Shown in pieces: positions 11,701-22,780 of a stretch of 64,000 nucleotides of DNA; the first letter of the stretch is position 1; every line of letters starts with the position of its first letter. Where the stretch lies: contig CM075655.1 of NCBI GenBank assembly GCA_037953625.1, positions 13,162,001 to 13,226,000 on the forward strand, read 5' to 3'. The notes beneath the pieces are model-generated. The model made no database searches. It was not told the DNA's origin and worked only from the letters and a program-made list of their open reading frames with translations. This DNA comes from Crotalaria pallida. Taxonomy: Eukaryota > Streptophyta > Magnoliopsida > Fabales > Fabaceae. The position numbers and the translations under genes are program-made.

Positions 11701-12322
11701 CTGCTACTACTACCACTACTACATCTGATGATGCCAGATCTACGTGACCACCCTTTGAGTTGTATTTTGGCTATGAATATATGCTGTAGATATACTTTTG
11801 GAATACTTTAGGGTTTGGTTACACTGCTATGTAGATCTGTTATGGGCTTGTATATTTTGGATCTTGGAGACTTTGATCATGGGACTATGTACTCACTACT
11901 CTTTATATATATATATATATATAAAACTTATGTTTATCTTACTATTAAATTGCATAGTCCGATAAATTCCGCTTTACTCTGATTTAATTCATGTAAAGAG
12001 TTCGGCTGTGAAAACTATTCAATGGTATCAGTTTTATCAAATAAAGTAAGGGTAGCTTCTGTTATTCTCCATAATATAAGTACGATTCTAAAAGACGAAT
12101 GCTGCCCAACTTTTGAAAAAGTTTTAGAAATCGCCGAATTCAAAATAACTATTTTGTAAGGCCTTAGGGTTTATTCTCCAAGAATTCCAAGTGTTGATTT
12201 GTGCACCCGCTTTAAAAAGAAAATTTTATTTCAGTTATTTTCTTAATACTCACAAGTCCATATATTTTACAAGTAATACTTATTTATTGTAATAATTACT
12301 TGTTTGGAGAAAGGGTGTCACA
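8734..12322 (+). repeat. 5' LTR of the gypsy element
   Basis: It begins TGTAACACCCCAAAATT and ends GGGTGTCACA. A TATA-like CTATTTAAGC near 9146 would start transcription near 9175, which leaves a U3 of about 0.45 kb and an R-U5 of over 3 kb. Notable contents: 12 copies of CTCGAGTA at 10046-10376 plus two near 8987 and 9007; repeats of GTTTGGATGACGG and GCTCGGGTGGCACG at 10474-10770; a possible splice donor (ATTCTG|GTAAGCTC near 9417) and acceptor (CCCTTGTAG|GTG at 11102/11103); a long coding-like frame from 11106; and a (TA)n run near 11909. Confidence 0.92.
11106..11582 (+). pseudogene. LTR-embedded reading frame (5' LTR copy), one in-frame stop
   Basis: It starts MSRYIACIEIRPL, four bases after a TGTAG acceptor-like site. 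The frame holds 159 codons to a TAG at 11580, interrupted once by TAA at 11304-11306 where the solo LTR copy at 52121 reads TAT. It has one extra Glu-Val pair (GEVEVEV) compared with the other copies, an in-frame 6-bp change. The N-terminal half has an FYHPNP...RPRRFRIP-type core; the C-terminal half is rich in P, S, D and E and ends WRDDDP. No domain is recognised. The shared stop in both LTRs of this element means it predates the insertion. Confidence 0.5.
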
Positions 12323-12327
12323 CTGAG

Positions 12328-12340
12328 TGGTATCAGAGCA
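12328..12340 (+). promoter_or_regulatory. Primer-binding site (initiator tRNA-Met type)
   Basis: TGGTATCAGAGCA lies five bases after the 5' LTR. It is complementary to the 3' end of plant initiator tRNA-Met, the usual primer of these elements. Confidence 0.9.
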
Positions 12341-12612
12341 AAAGTCAGATCCTGTAGTAGTGGAAGTAGTTTCAGAAAGGTAGCCATCAACATCAAGCAG
12401 GTATCTCCAGGGCATGTTTATTGCTTTGAATGCTCGTATCTTGCTTGTTGAGCTTTAGATACAATTGACTTGTTTGTATCTTGTCTCTTTTGAGCACAAG
12501 AAACAATTAATTGTGGATTTAAAGGTATAAGCTATAGTCTTAGTATAGGTGGTGTGATGAAAGTTTCTTTAGTTCAACATATGTGACCATAAGTCCATAG
12601 CACAGGTCTATT

Positions 12613-13893
12613 ATGGCAACTAGAAACCAAAATCACACCAATGCGATGTTAGAGAGAATTACCGCGGTGCTGGAGGCTATGCAGCAACGACAATCTCAGC
12701 AACCACCGCAATCGGCTAACCCACCTCATCAGTGTAATGTGGGTATTATCGAGGCTAAGAGTTTGGCGGATTTTAGGAGTTGTAATCCACCCAAGTTTGA
12801 AGGAGGATTTAAACCTGAGGAGGCTAATAAGTGGATTCATACCATGGATAAGATCTTCAGAACGTTGGATTGCACGGAAGCTCAGAAGGTGGCGTATGCA
12901 ATCTACATGTTAGAAGATGAGGCTGAGAACTGGTGGAACCATACGGTTCAACTCCTGCATTATGAAGGAAGGGATGTTAATTGGGATGTATTTATGGAGA
13001 AATTCCTCAATAAATACTTCCCTGAGGATTTGAGGAGAAAGAAGGAAGTGGAATTCTTGCAACTGAAGCAAGGAGACATGAGTGTGGGTGAGTACGCAGC
13101 CAAGTTCGAGGAATTGATGAAGTACTCCCCATATTACCAGAACAATCTGGATGAAAGGAGCAAGTGTATCAAGTTTGAAGGAGGCTTAAGGCCCAAGTTG
13201 AAGTCTACTTTCAGTTATCAAAGGATCCAAAGTTTTCCTACATTGGTGGACATGTGTAGAATGTACGAGGATGACAAGAAGGCAGAAAAACTGCAAGCAT
13301 CAGAGAGGAAAGATAGTCAGAATTATGGACCTCAGAGGCACAAAGGTTTCAATAATCGAGGCAAGGGTCTGTATGATCGCCGAGGGAAGGGCAAAGGAAA
13401 AGTTGGAAGTAGTGATGGAGGTAATTTCCGAAGTGAGGCTCCCTTCTGCGACAAGTGCAAGCGTCGTCGTCATGGCCGTTTTTGTTGGGGAACAAATAAC
13501 TGCTTCAATTGTGGGAAACTGGGACACTTTGCGAAGGATTGCAAGGAACCGACCAATTCAAGAGGGATAGCTTCCAAGCCCATGGTGCAAGGAAGGGTTT
13601 TCACGCTTAGTGGTATGGAGGCAAGCCAATCCTCTGATCTTGTGCAAGGTAATTACTTGCTAAACGGTCAGCTTTGTCAGATGTTGTCTGATTTCAGTGC
13701 TACGCATTCATTTGCCTCTTATGAATGTGTGAATCGTTTGACTTTGCCTGTATTTGAGTTGTTCTATATTGGTATGATAGAAACTCTTACGAGCATTCCT
13801 ATAGTTGTTTCTAAAGTAAGTCTTAACGGTTGTAAAGAAGTGTTTGGAGGAGTCTTTAGAATATATTTGATTTGTCTACCTTTATCGCATTAG
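12613..13893 (+). CDS. gag-protease polyprotein of the gypsy element
   Basis: The frame is 426 aa. Residues about 55-235 match the retrotransposon gag (capsid) family, with motifs such as WIHTMDKIF and YFPEDLRRKKE. A basic, Gly-rich stretch (about 245-270) precedes a CCHC zinc knuckle, CFNCGKLGHFAKDC (about 297-310), which would bind element RNA. A protease-like part follows: the family's D-S-G-A-T-H-S-F active-site motif is here DFSATHSF (about residue 360), so the catalytic context is altered. The frame ends at a TAG, after which the downstream protease motif ILGIDWLS remains readable to about 13975. Capsid function looks intact in sequence; protease is probably inactive. Confidence 0.85.
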   Translation: MATRNQNHTNAMLERITAVLEAMQQRQSQQPPQSANPPHQCNVGIIEAKSLADFRSCNPPKFEGGFKPEEANKWIHTMDKIFRTLDCTEAQKVAYAIYMLEDEAENWWNHTVQLLHYEGRDVNWDVFMEKFLNKYFPEDLRRKKEVEFLQLKQGDMSVGEYAAKFEELMKYSPYYQNNLDERSKCIKFEGGLRPKLKSTFSYQRIQSFPTLVDMCRMYEDDKKAEKLQASERKDSQNYGPQRHKGFNNRGKGLYDRRGKGKGKVGSSDGGNFRSEAPFCDKCKRRRHGRFCWGTNNCFNCGKLGHFAKDCKEPTNSRGIASKPMVQGRVFTLSGMEASQSSDLVQGNYLLNGQLCQMLSDFSATHSFASYECVNRLTLPVFELFYIGMIETLTSIPIVVSKVSLNGCKEVFGGVFRIYLICLPLSH

Positions 13894-13975
13894 AATGCGA
13901 TCTTGGGAATCGACTGGTTGAGTGTTGTTATAGGACCATTGATGGACTTCCTTAGGTTAAACTCCTATAACCAAG

Positions 13976-16360
13976 GTAACCCGAAGAATTAGCCTTTCAT
14001 ATGGAATAAGAATACAACGAGGATTTTCAGTAAGTGAAGTGAAGGCTAACATCCTCTCCTACATTGCTCTTACTCGATTCATACGGAAGTATTAAAGAAT
14101 AATTTCCTGTGTCGAGGTAAGGACTTGGAAGAGAGTAGTCTTAAGGAAGTAAGGTGGGGGGTGTATGCGTCGAAGTGATCGAATACACCCGGGGTGAGCT
14201 CTTGTTGTATGACTTGGAGCTTGCAACAAGTATGTTCACTCTAAAAGATCCGGAGGTTTTGTCTTTAGGGCTCTTTGTCTTGGGAATTCAGAGATCAAAG
14301 GAGTATGAAGGAATTAACTCGATTAAAAGAAGAGATTGAATTGGAGTTATCATCAATGGTTGGATCTGAAAGTTTTGATTTCGAGCCTCAATACTTAATC
14401 AGTAAAGTGAAAGGTAATGACAAATATTGAGTCGAAGAACGATTCACGGAAACTTTAAGGTGATTAAGAAGCTGTTCTAAGTAGGGAAGTTGAAAGGGAA
14501 TAAGAGACTAACATATGGAAGGACTTCTTCTTTATACCAGAATTTGTATCTCGAATGATTCGTGAACTGGGAATGAAAATTTTGGAATTATGCACACAAG
14601 AGATGAGTGGATAAAAGGTCATGCCATTTCCATGTTAAGTAATGTAGCGAGGAACTTGTGGGAACCGTGTGAGATAGATGTTGAAACAAAAGATTGATGT
14701 ATCGCTTTATTAGCATTCGAAAAGACGACTTTGGGAACTGAAGAGAGTTTTCAAGAGGCATGAGAAGGATTCAAGGAACTGAAATGCTAAACATAGAACG
14801 GGAAAGTAATAGTCTCGGAGAAGGCTTTTCCAAGTTCAAAGGACCAAGGAAGTATGCTGCAGTACGACCCGGACGGAAGGTTCAAATATGTGAAGTTTAG
14901 AATGGATTAGGTCTGAACCTCAAACCAGCTATCAAGTATTAATGCATAAGGAATTTTCTCAATACTGGAAAACGTAGGTGGAATTTATAAGTACAATGGA
15001 TGGGCATAAGAAGATGGTAGAATGAGTGTCCAAAACCAGTATAAGAGAGACTTGGGCAAAAAGGGAGTGTTCAATTAGAAGAAAAGGAAAAGTAGTTAAG
15101 AAAATAAATTGTGGAGGAATGGCAAAAATTAAAGGAACCCCGATCGTGAGAATTATAGAGTATGTTAATTAAAAGTAAGAGTTTGCCCAATTCCATGTGT
15201 AATGTATGAGGTGTGTCACTTTGGGCTAAGTAGTGACATATCTATGACATCATTTGGTTGCAGCCGTAAGAGATTAAGGCTTTGGCTTATCAGATTCATC
15301 AAGAGTTAAGAGTAAGAAGGAAACGGACGTCAAGCGAGTTGAGTTTGGATGGGTGTCCAACCTATTAGGATGCGAGTTAGATCTATGTTTAGGTAATATG
15401 AGTTTATCCTTTCTCTGATCTGAATTAACGTAATCAATGTTTTCGATTGCGTTGGTTAAATCGTTTTGTAATCTGAAAACTTGAGCAGGTCTGTGATTTG
15501 AATTTCTGTGATCAAAACCCTTATCACAGTTGGATGTGATAAATATCTTTGGGCGCCACAGAAAGAGAAAGATCAGTTAAGACTAGAGAGATTAATAACC
15601 ACCGGGATAGGACAAGTATTTGTCTCCCCAACGGAAACAACTCTAGCACTTGGCTATCTAGCTATATTTGATGGTGACAAGTATCCCATCTTTAAGTTCA
15701 TCTAACTTAAAGATGTGTCGTATGACTTTTCCTGCGAAAAGTTATATCTGAAAGGAATGATTTTATTATTAATGGTTTGAATATTAGGACTGATCACCCT
15801 AATGTTTGCAACTATTAAGGAGTAAAGTCATATAAATGATTCGTTAATCGTGCTTGAGTGATCAGAGTGCGCAACGGGTCAAGTTTTTCCTCGAAAAGAT
15901 CTTTGGAGAATGTTTTAATTGAAGAATATATATATATATATATATTTAAAAGGTATTATTTGAAAAAGTTTTAGCCAAAATATTTCATGTGAAGTAATCG
16001 CAAAATGTTATGAAATTGAAACGTGTTCTTCTCGAAAAAGTTTATGAGGGAAAGTTTTAATTTAAGCTATGTATTGAAACATCTTGTCCGAAATGATCAA
16101 AAGATTTTATTTGAGTTAATTACGAAATAATTTTCGAATAAAAATTTAAGAAAACTCTTTTATGAGAAAAAGGATTGGTCTATGCTTTTGAAAACAAGGG
16201 TGGTATTCGAAAAAAAAAATTATTTTAAATGTTTAGTGAAACATTTTGAGAGGAAGAAATTAAGGGAATATAAGAAGTTCTCTTAAGTGGGGAAGGACTT
16301 TCCCTAAAGATATTTTGAGAAACGATAAGATAATCTTTTATTTAATTTTGAGACCGTGAA
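13976..16360 (+). other. Internal region of the gypsy element without pol
   Basis: This is where reverse transcriptase, RNase H, integrase and chromodomain would be expected. I see no YVDD-type motif, no HHCC finger and no long frame; the largest is about 65 codons with no family features. There is a short (TA)n near 15928. Either pol was deleted and replaced, or the sequence has decayed beyond recognition by eye. Confidence 0.6.
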
Positions 16361-16371
16361 ATTTTGAAGAA

Positions 16372-16411
16372 TGAATTTCGGGGACGAAATTCCTTTTAAG
16401 TGGGGAAGTAG
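16372..16411 (+). promoter_or_regulatory. Polypurine tract block before the 3' LTR
   Basis: The stretch has TTTCGGGGACGAAATTCC and then AAGTGGGGAAGTAG directly before the LTR start. Nearly the same block occurs at 27247-27296, marking a second element of this group. Confidence 0.85.
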
Positions 16412-19400
16412 TGTAACACCCCAAAATTTTAATCCTGGACTAATGAAATATTAATTATAAAGTTTATTATAATTAATTATTTCTATTTTTAATCTTTAAT
16501 TAAGATCTTTGTTGATATTGCTAGAAGTTATTTTGGTGAGTAAATTTGTGCATAAATAAATATTTTTGCATATTAGTCCCTGGGTTGGGACCTAGAAGCA
16601 ATTATAGAAAAGGTTTTGGAGGGAAAGTAAATAAAATAATTATTTTTCAAAATCTGGGCAAAACACTCGAGTATTATTCTGAATACTCGAGTATTCTGGG
16701 TCAAACTGCACGAGTTAGTGCGTTTGATGAGTCACCATGAACGATTCCCTCCTCCTGCCACGAAATCGTCTTCTTGCCAATGCTATGGGTGGCGTGTCGA
16801 CGTGCATGAGAGCTTCCTTGCCCTATTTAAGCTCATCAACACCATTAAGTTGAAGATTTTGATCAAACTTGCAATTGTTGATGAAGTTAGGGTTTCAGAT
16901 TTGTTGCTTTCGATTCTTCTTCAATTCTGAGTGTTAAGACTTGAGTGATACACGAATATAAAGCTCACATCTCGAGCTTTGTATAAACACCCAAAATCGT
17001 GAGGATTGAGTGAGTATATTGGGAGAATTGGAGCTTGGAAGTGAAGCTGTTTCTGTCAAGTTCTGGTCTGGGAGCTTACTTTGATCATTGATTCTGGTAA
17101 GCTCACGAATCCTTGAGTCTCAAATTCGATTTCCTTAGTTAGATGATGTTGCATAGAGTTTAGAAAATCTAATTTCCCCAATTTTATTCTCTGTTTCATG
17201 TGTAAACCAATTCCACTTTGGTGTTGAACTCAAAATGCTCTGCATATGATGCTTGAAGCCATTCTGAAAGTTGTGGAGCCTTTTCTTGTCAATTCTTGGT
17301 TGAAAGATGTCTGAGAGGTAAGGGGAAGTAATTTCGTACACTAGATAGAGTTTAAATTCCATTAAATGCATTAGAGAGCCACCAAGAGGCTCTAAGGGCT
17401 TAGATTGAATAGGAACTTTGGTTTGGAGACCAATCCATGCTCTAAAACTGTGTTGAGCAAGTTCTAAATCATGCATGCAAGCTTAAATGAACTTTACTTC
17501 ATGAGTATTGTGCTTATTATTCAATTTGAGGTGTTGAGTTGTTAAAATGTGTATTTTATGCATAATTATGGAATCCTCTGTCATATCTATGTTTTGATAT
17601 GAAATGAGTGTTTTAGCATGTTCTATTTATGATATATGAACTTTGTGGATCCCTGGATTGGACTAGAATTGAGTAGAACTGAAAATGGTGTGCTAAAACT
17701 GAGATTTCAGCCTGTTCTGCTGGGAAACACTCGAGTATTTGACAGGGTACTCGAGTAAAATGTTTGTAAAACAATGTAAATTGAGCAAGAACACTCGAGT
17801 ATTGTGTCTAGTACTCGAGTATCGAGTAAGACCTGGGAACATGTTAAGGCAAACCACTCGAGTAATGCAGGGGTGACTCGAGTATTCTGGAAATCATGAT
17901 GAATACTCGAGTAACCCATGAACTACTCGAGTAATTTAATAAATTTGAAACCCAAATCCCCAGAAAGTCATGAACACTCGAGTAACCCTAAGAACACTCG
18001 AGTAATCTGGAAAAGTTGAAGAACACTCGAGTATGCTGAATTATACTCGAGTAATTTACTCAAACCCTGAGAAACACCATGTTCAATCCTGACTCAATTG
18101 GTTAAAGATTTCATAACCATAATCCAAGGGATCTGAACTTAAAAGAAATTGGATGACGGTCCGTTTGGATGACGGAATGTGCCTAGGTGGCATGTGATAT
18201 ATTAATCAATTTCTTTTAGGGTTAAAAGTAATGCACTCATTTTGGAGTTTGGATGGTAGGTCGTATATCATGTTTTTGGTAAATATGTGGAGGGCCTCTG
18301 GGAGTGCCAATACGCTTGCTTGATGACACGTTGAAGACGTGGTCGGCTTGGTGAATGCCGATATGGTTATACCGTTTGGATGACAGGACGATGCTCGGGT
18401 GGCACGTTATAACTGTGCTCGGGTGGCACGGATTCCAAGCTTGTCGTGTACATTCTAGGTGAATGTACGAATTGTTGTATACCTAGGAATACAACGCACT
18501 GGTGAGTGCTGGGTTGTCAGGGATGGACGTCAGAGAGTGACATAGAATGATGGAGATAGGCTTGAGAGTTAGATTCATGCATCATGCCATTCATTTAAAT
18601 TAAGTGTGATGAATGAAACAAGTATGAGCATCCTATTTGCATTCAATAACTGCTAAGTGCTAAATGTGATTGTTGTTCATTGCTGCATATTTACATATTC
18701 ATATTGTACAAATTTATACTCTGTTGGTTATGTGTATAGAAATGCTTACCCCCATGCCCTTGTAGGTGATGTCACGTTACATTGCTTGCATCGAGATCCG
18801 GCCACTTTTTAGTGGCATATGGATCTACGAGGATCACCGAGCGGTATTCGAGGGAGAGGTAGAGGTTATCTTCTACCATCCCAACCCGATGGTCCGGTTT
18901 CATCCTCGTAGATTTAGGATTCCCATCATGTACACTATGCACGTACCCCTCTTTTATACTTAACATGGACCACCTCCCACACGACCAGCTCACTCATATC
19001 ATAGTTTTTATTTTCAACCTACCCGCTCACATCCTTTTACCTCGAGAGTTGTCCGCGAAGAGACTCCCCTTTCTGATCCGAGGAGCCCAGTCAGGATTTC
19101 ACCATCACCTGACCCGGTACCCGGTGGTAGGGTACACTCTCCCTCGGATGAGATCGAGGAGGATCCGGTGGAGGACGAGAGTGGGAGCGAGCCTGTCGTG
19201 CATTCTACTGGGAGTGATTGGAGGGACGATGATCCCTAGGTATGTGCGTATGGTGTATGATGAGGATCAGAGGATCCGATGTGTGGAAACTGTGGAGGAG
19301 ATCTTGCTGCTGCTGTGATGATGATGATGATGCTACTACTTTATGACTTTTTGGAGGCTGCTACTACTACCACTACTACATCTGATGATGCCAGATCTAC

Positions 19401-19981
19401 GTGACCACCCTTTGAGTTGTATTTTGGCTATGAATATATGCTGTAGATATACTTTTGGAATACTTTAGGGTTTGGTTACACTGCTATGTAGATCTGTTAT
19501 GGGCTTGTATATTTTGGATCTTGGAGACTTTGATCATGGGACTATGTACTCACTACTCTTTATATATATATATATATATATAAAACTTATGTTTATCTTA
19601 CTATTAAATTGCATAGTCCGATAAATTCCGCTTTACTCTGATTTAATTAATGTAAAGAGTTCGGCTGTGAAAACTATTCAATGGTATCAGTTTTATCAAA
19701 TAAAGTAAGGGTAGCTTCTGTTATTCTCCATAATATAAGTACGATTCTAAAAGACGAATGCTGCCCAACTTTTGAAAAAGTTTTAGAAATCGCCGAATTC
19801 AAAATAACTATTTTGTAAGGCCTTAGGGTTTATTCTCCAAGAATTCCAAGTGTTGATTTGTGCACCCGCTTTAAAAAGAAAATTTTATTTCAGTTATTTT
19901 CTTAATACTCACAAGTCCATATATTTTACAAGTAATACTTATTTATTGTAATAATTACTTGTTTGGAGAAAGGGTGTCACA
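16412..19981 (+). repeat. 3' LTR of the gypsy element
   Basis: Near-identical to 8734-12322, with the same TGTAAC...TCACA ends. It shares the CTCGAGTA cluster (17728-18060), the GTTTGGATGACGG repeats (one unit fewer), the acceptor-like site at 18766 and the embedded frame. It is followed by GTGAT and then the resumed copy B. Confidence 0.92.
18769..19239 (+). pseudogene. LTR-embedded reading frame (3' LTR copy), one in-frame stop
   Basis: It is 157 codons from ATG to TAG, the same length as the intact copy at 52121. It carries the same TAT-to-TAA stop as the 5' LTR copy (after HVPLFYT) and lacks that copy's extra Glu-Val pair. The frame is otherwise open to the terminal WRDDDP. Confidence 0.5.
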
Positions 19982-20620
19982 GTGATAACGGAGTAAAAAC
20001 GCATAGGCTAGCCATAAGAATCATAGGATACCATAAATGATTATCTTGAGACAAATGAAGAAATTATATGCCACTCTTCCAACTAGCATAAATATATCAA
20101 ACATCAACGTCAAATGGTCAAACATTGTATTTTCTAGTCCAGTTAATTTGTTCTAAAATCCCCATTTTAAACTTGCATAAAGGATCAACGGGAAGAGACT
20201 AGTTTGCAGCATACATAAGGGCACCATTGACTTCAATAATAAAATAAATTTATATTTTCATATAGGCACTCAACGTTGATGGAAATATAATGTTTTAAAA
20301 AACAAAAGTAAAAAATTAATATAAAAATCGATGCAATCAAAGTATTAAAACTTTAATTTGTAGTTTTCAATCTTAATTTACCACTTTAAGGTTGCTTAAA
20401 CATTTCTCCAAGACACATGAAACCCTATATAAATATACAAACACACACACACACACAAAGCACAAGAAAGCTAAACAAAAAAAATTATAAAAAACGAATA
20501 AAAAAACAACAACATACAAAGAGTACAAGCTTAAGACTTCACACTAACGATTTATTTAATTTATTATGCCAAAAAAGTTTAATTGGCGAGGAGTCGAACA
20601 ATATGTAACAAAAGAATACA
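19982..20620 (+). repeat. Copy B of the repeated segment, right part
   Basis: It matches copy A from about 2871 to 3530 (including the (AC)n run near 20440) and ends at AAAGAATACAAA, where a gypsy LTR fragment begins. It has no gene. Confidence 0.85.
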
Positions 20621-21521
20621 AAGTGTTAAAAGTGTATAGGTACATTGTGTGAGGAACCCTCCTGCGGGGAGAATGTGAAGCACAATGTACCCAATCGTTA
20701 AAAGTGTAAAAGTGTTAAAAGTAAAGTGAAAAGTGTGCAAGTGAAAGGGAAAGTGTGAATGCATTGTATAGGTGCTTTAATTATTCGAATCCAATGCAAA
20801 AGTGTAGAAGTGTTAAAATGAAATAAAGTGTTCAATGTTGGATTCGAGAATTAATCCACCTAAGTGTGACGTTAGCAAGGCATAACCATGTGATTGTGCA
20901 TTATAGTATTATATTAAAGTATTATACCTGTATATTTATAGTTCTTAGACTGAATAGTGTTATTGTGCCTTACTTGCTAACTGAATTGTGAATTGTATAA
21001 TTGTTATTGTTTGTGTTTGAATATACCTTCTTATGATTTATTACTGTTTTTAAACGTTTTCTTTGATCTAGATTTCAAAGTACTCACCCTTACAGTGGAC
21101 ATATTAGGTACACCAAGGAGACAGACACGAAAGGATCAAGGCCGAGAACGGTATACTCATAGTAGAGAGTATATTGGTATAAATGACCCAAGGGTCACGG
21201 AGTCTGAGCAACCATTCATAGGTCCTGTTTTGGTAATATATAGATTTTTGTAAATATAATTGTAATTAATGAATTTTATTTTGTTTTAGCATTCTGTGTA
21301 TTGGAAAAGTTAAATGTATACCCTTATTTTGATAAGTTTTAAAGTATGACACAGGATTATTTATTTCAAATTGAAAACTGTTCTGGACTGACAGGTTTAT
21401 TTTATTCGGGAAAGTCCAATTTATAAAGGAAACTCTGTCAAAAATTTTCATAAACCCCGAATGTTTTCTCAAATAAAGGTTAATTAAGTATTTTCTTAAA
21501 GTATAAAAATGTAGGATGTTA
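20621..21521 (+). mobile_element. Gypsy LTR fragment (5'-truncated)
   Basis: It ends GTAGGATGTTACA, the usual mirror of a TGTAACATCC start, but that start is missing, so this is a truncated LTR. Layout and sequence style (CTCACCCTTACAGTGG followed by a short coding-like stretch) resemble the U5 part of chromovirus LTRs. It contains many AAGTGTTAAAAGTG-type words near 20621-20830. It separates copy B from copy C. Confidence 0.5.
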
Positions 21522-21928
21522 CATTTATAGTTACAAATAAATTCAAAATGCACAGCTCCCCCTTTTTCACATATTCAAGATCTGCTTCAAGATTGAAGCC
21601 AAACCCAACAAGGTAATAACTTATTTTGACCATTTATGTTATTATGTTAATAGAGAAAGATGAACTTTAAAAAACAACTCCAATATACACACTGAAGTTA
21701 TCAATGCTACTACCGATCCCCACCCCTAATTTGCTTACCGAAAAACCCTTTAGCTCTAAATTTCTGCACCAGAGTTGGTCATTTAATAGTTTAAGATTTA
21801 TAGTTGTTCAAATATTGTAAACATTCAAGGCAAGTAACGAGTTTCCAAACAAAGTATTAAAACATCAAGGCAAGTAACTGAGTATTAAATAAATTAGTTT
21901 ACTTTTAATCAAGGAAATCATAGTCGTT
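21522..21928 (+). repeat. Copy C of the repeated segment (internally deleted)
   Basis: Bases 21530-21865 match 2205-2540, then the sequence jumps to a match with 3555-3605 (CTGAGTATTAAATAAATTAG ... ATCATAGTCGTT). The Tat-like LTR starts exactly there. Confidence 0.75.
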
Positions 21929-22673
21929 TGTAGGGTTAACCAGTATTCCCAGCAATCAGTGATGGACGAACACATGCCGAACATAAGGTCGGCACAATAA
22001 CAAGCCTGCCTGGCCTCCACACCGGTTGGAATTTCGACTAACCCAACCTCGGTTGGACCAGGACCAAACAACCTTGATCGACCTCCCACAGGTCGAAGGT
22101 ATCTCGTCAGACCTGATTCTCATCAGGTCGGACCCCCTACATGGTTGATAACCGACCATACACTCGGCCTCCCTTCGGAGCACACCGAGTGGCCCAACTA
22201 GGGATGGATAGGCATCCTATCGACCTCGGGACGCCGTACAGGTCACGTGTCGTACACCCTACATCCTTAATACGGGCTAGACATGAGAAGTGACATGTTG
22301 ATCTGTCCAGGTTCAAGAATGCGAAGCATTACCCTTATCCAGGAAAAATACCAGATATTTTGAAGATATTCCATGAACCTGACGTCAGCATGTAAACCCT
22401 AAAGGGCCTTACCCTTTGGGCCCTATCCACCCGCACACCCTATAAAAGGAATAATCATGCCTCAGGGTCAGGTAAGTTCTCTCATCCTTAAGTTGTCATT
22501 CTGCACACATTCTGTTGACAAAGGGAGACCCTGGGTATTCCAATTGAATACTCAGAAATATTCCACCACCGTCATATATTAACTCTTGTTCACACATAGA
22601 TTTCAGGACCAACAGTTACTGGTCTTGAGGTCCCCTTGAGTAGGATCATTCCCTATTTTTCATATCTACTACA
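21929..22673 (+). repeat. 5' LTR of the Tat-like element
   Basis: It starts TGTAGGGTTAACC directly after copy C (ATAGTCGTT) and ends CTACTACA next to the PBS. CCTATAAAAGG near 22440 is a good TATA box. It is GC-rich compared with its surroundings. Confidence 0.75.
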
Positions 22674-22674
22674 T

Positions 22675-22692
22675 TGGCGCCGTCTGTGGGAA
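22675..22692 (+). promoter_or_regulatory. Primer-binding site of the Tat-like element
   Basis: TGGCGCCGTCTGTGGGAA follows the LTR by one base. This is the recurrent PBS form of plant Tat-type gypsy elements. Confidence 0.8.
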
Positions 22693-22780
22693 CCGTTAAA
22701 CTTCGATTCCCAACCACTCCAACAAAAGGCAACAAGATCAAAACTTTCTTCCTTCTTTCTATTCTACCTCCGTCCACAAG

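Larger units (their letters stand above)
8734..19981 (+). mobile_element. Chromovirus-type (Tekay/Del-like) gypsy LTR retrotransposon, non-autonomous
   Basis: Order: 5' LTR, primer-binding site, gag-protease frame, about 2.4 kb without pol, polypurine tract, 3' LTR. The LTRs are very long (3589 and 3570 bp) and differ by roughly 1% by eye, with one deletion of about 17 bp in the 3' copy, so the insertion is young. The target duplication is GTCAT on the left and GTGAT on the right (one mismatch). The empty site in copy A (near 2867) confirms both borders. Family is inferred from TGTAACACCCC ends, the initiator-Met PBS, the CGGGGACGAAATTCC PPT block and the gag zinc finger. No reverse transcriptase, RNase H or integrase motif is visible, so mobilisation would need enzymes from elsewhere. 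Confidence 0.9.
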
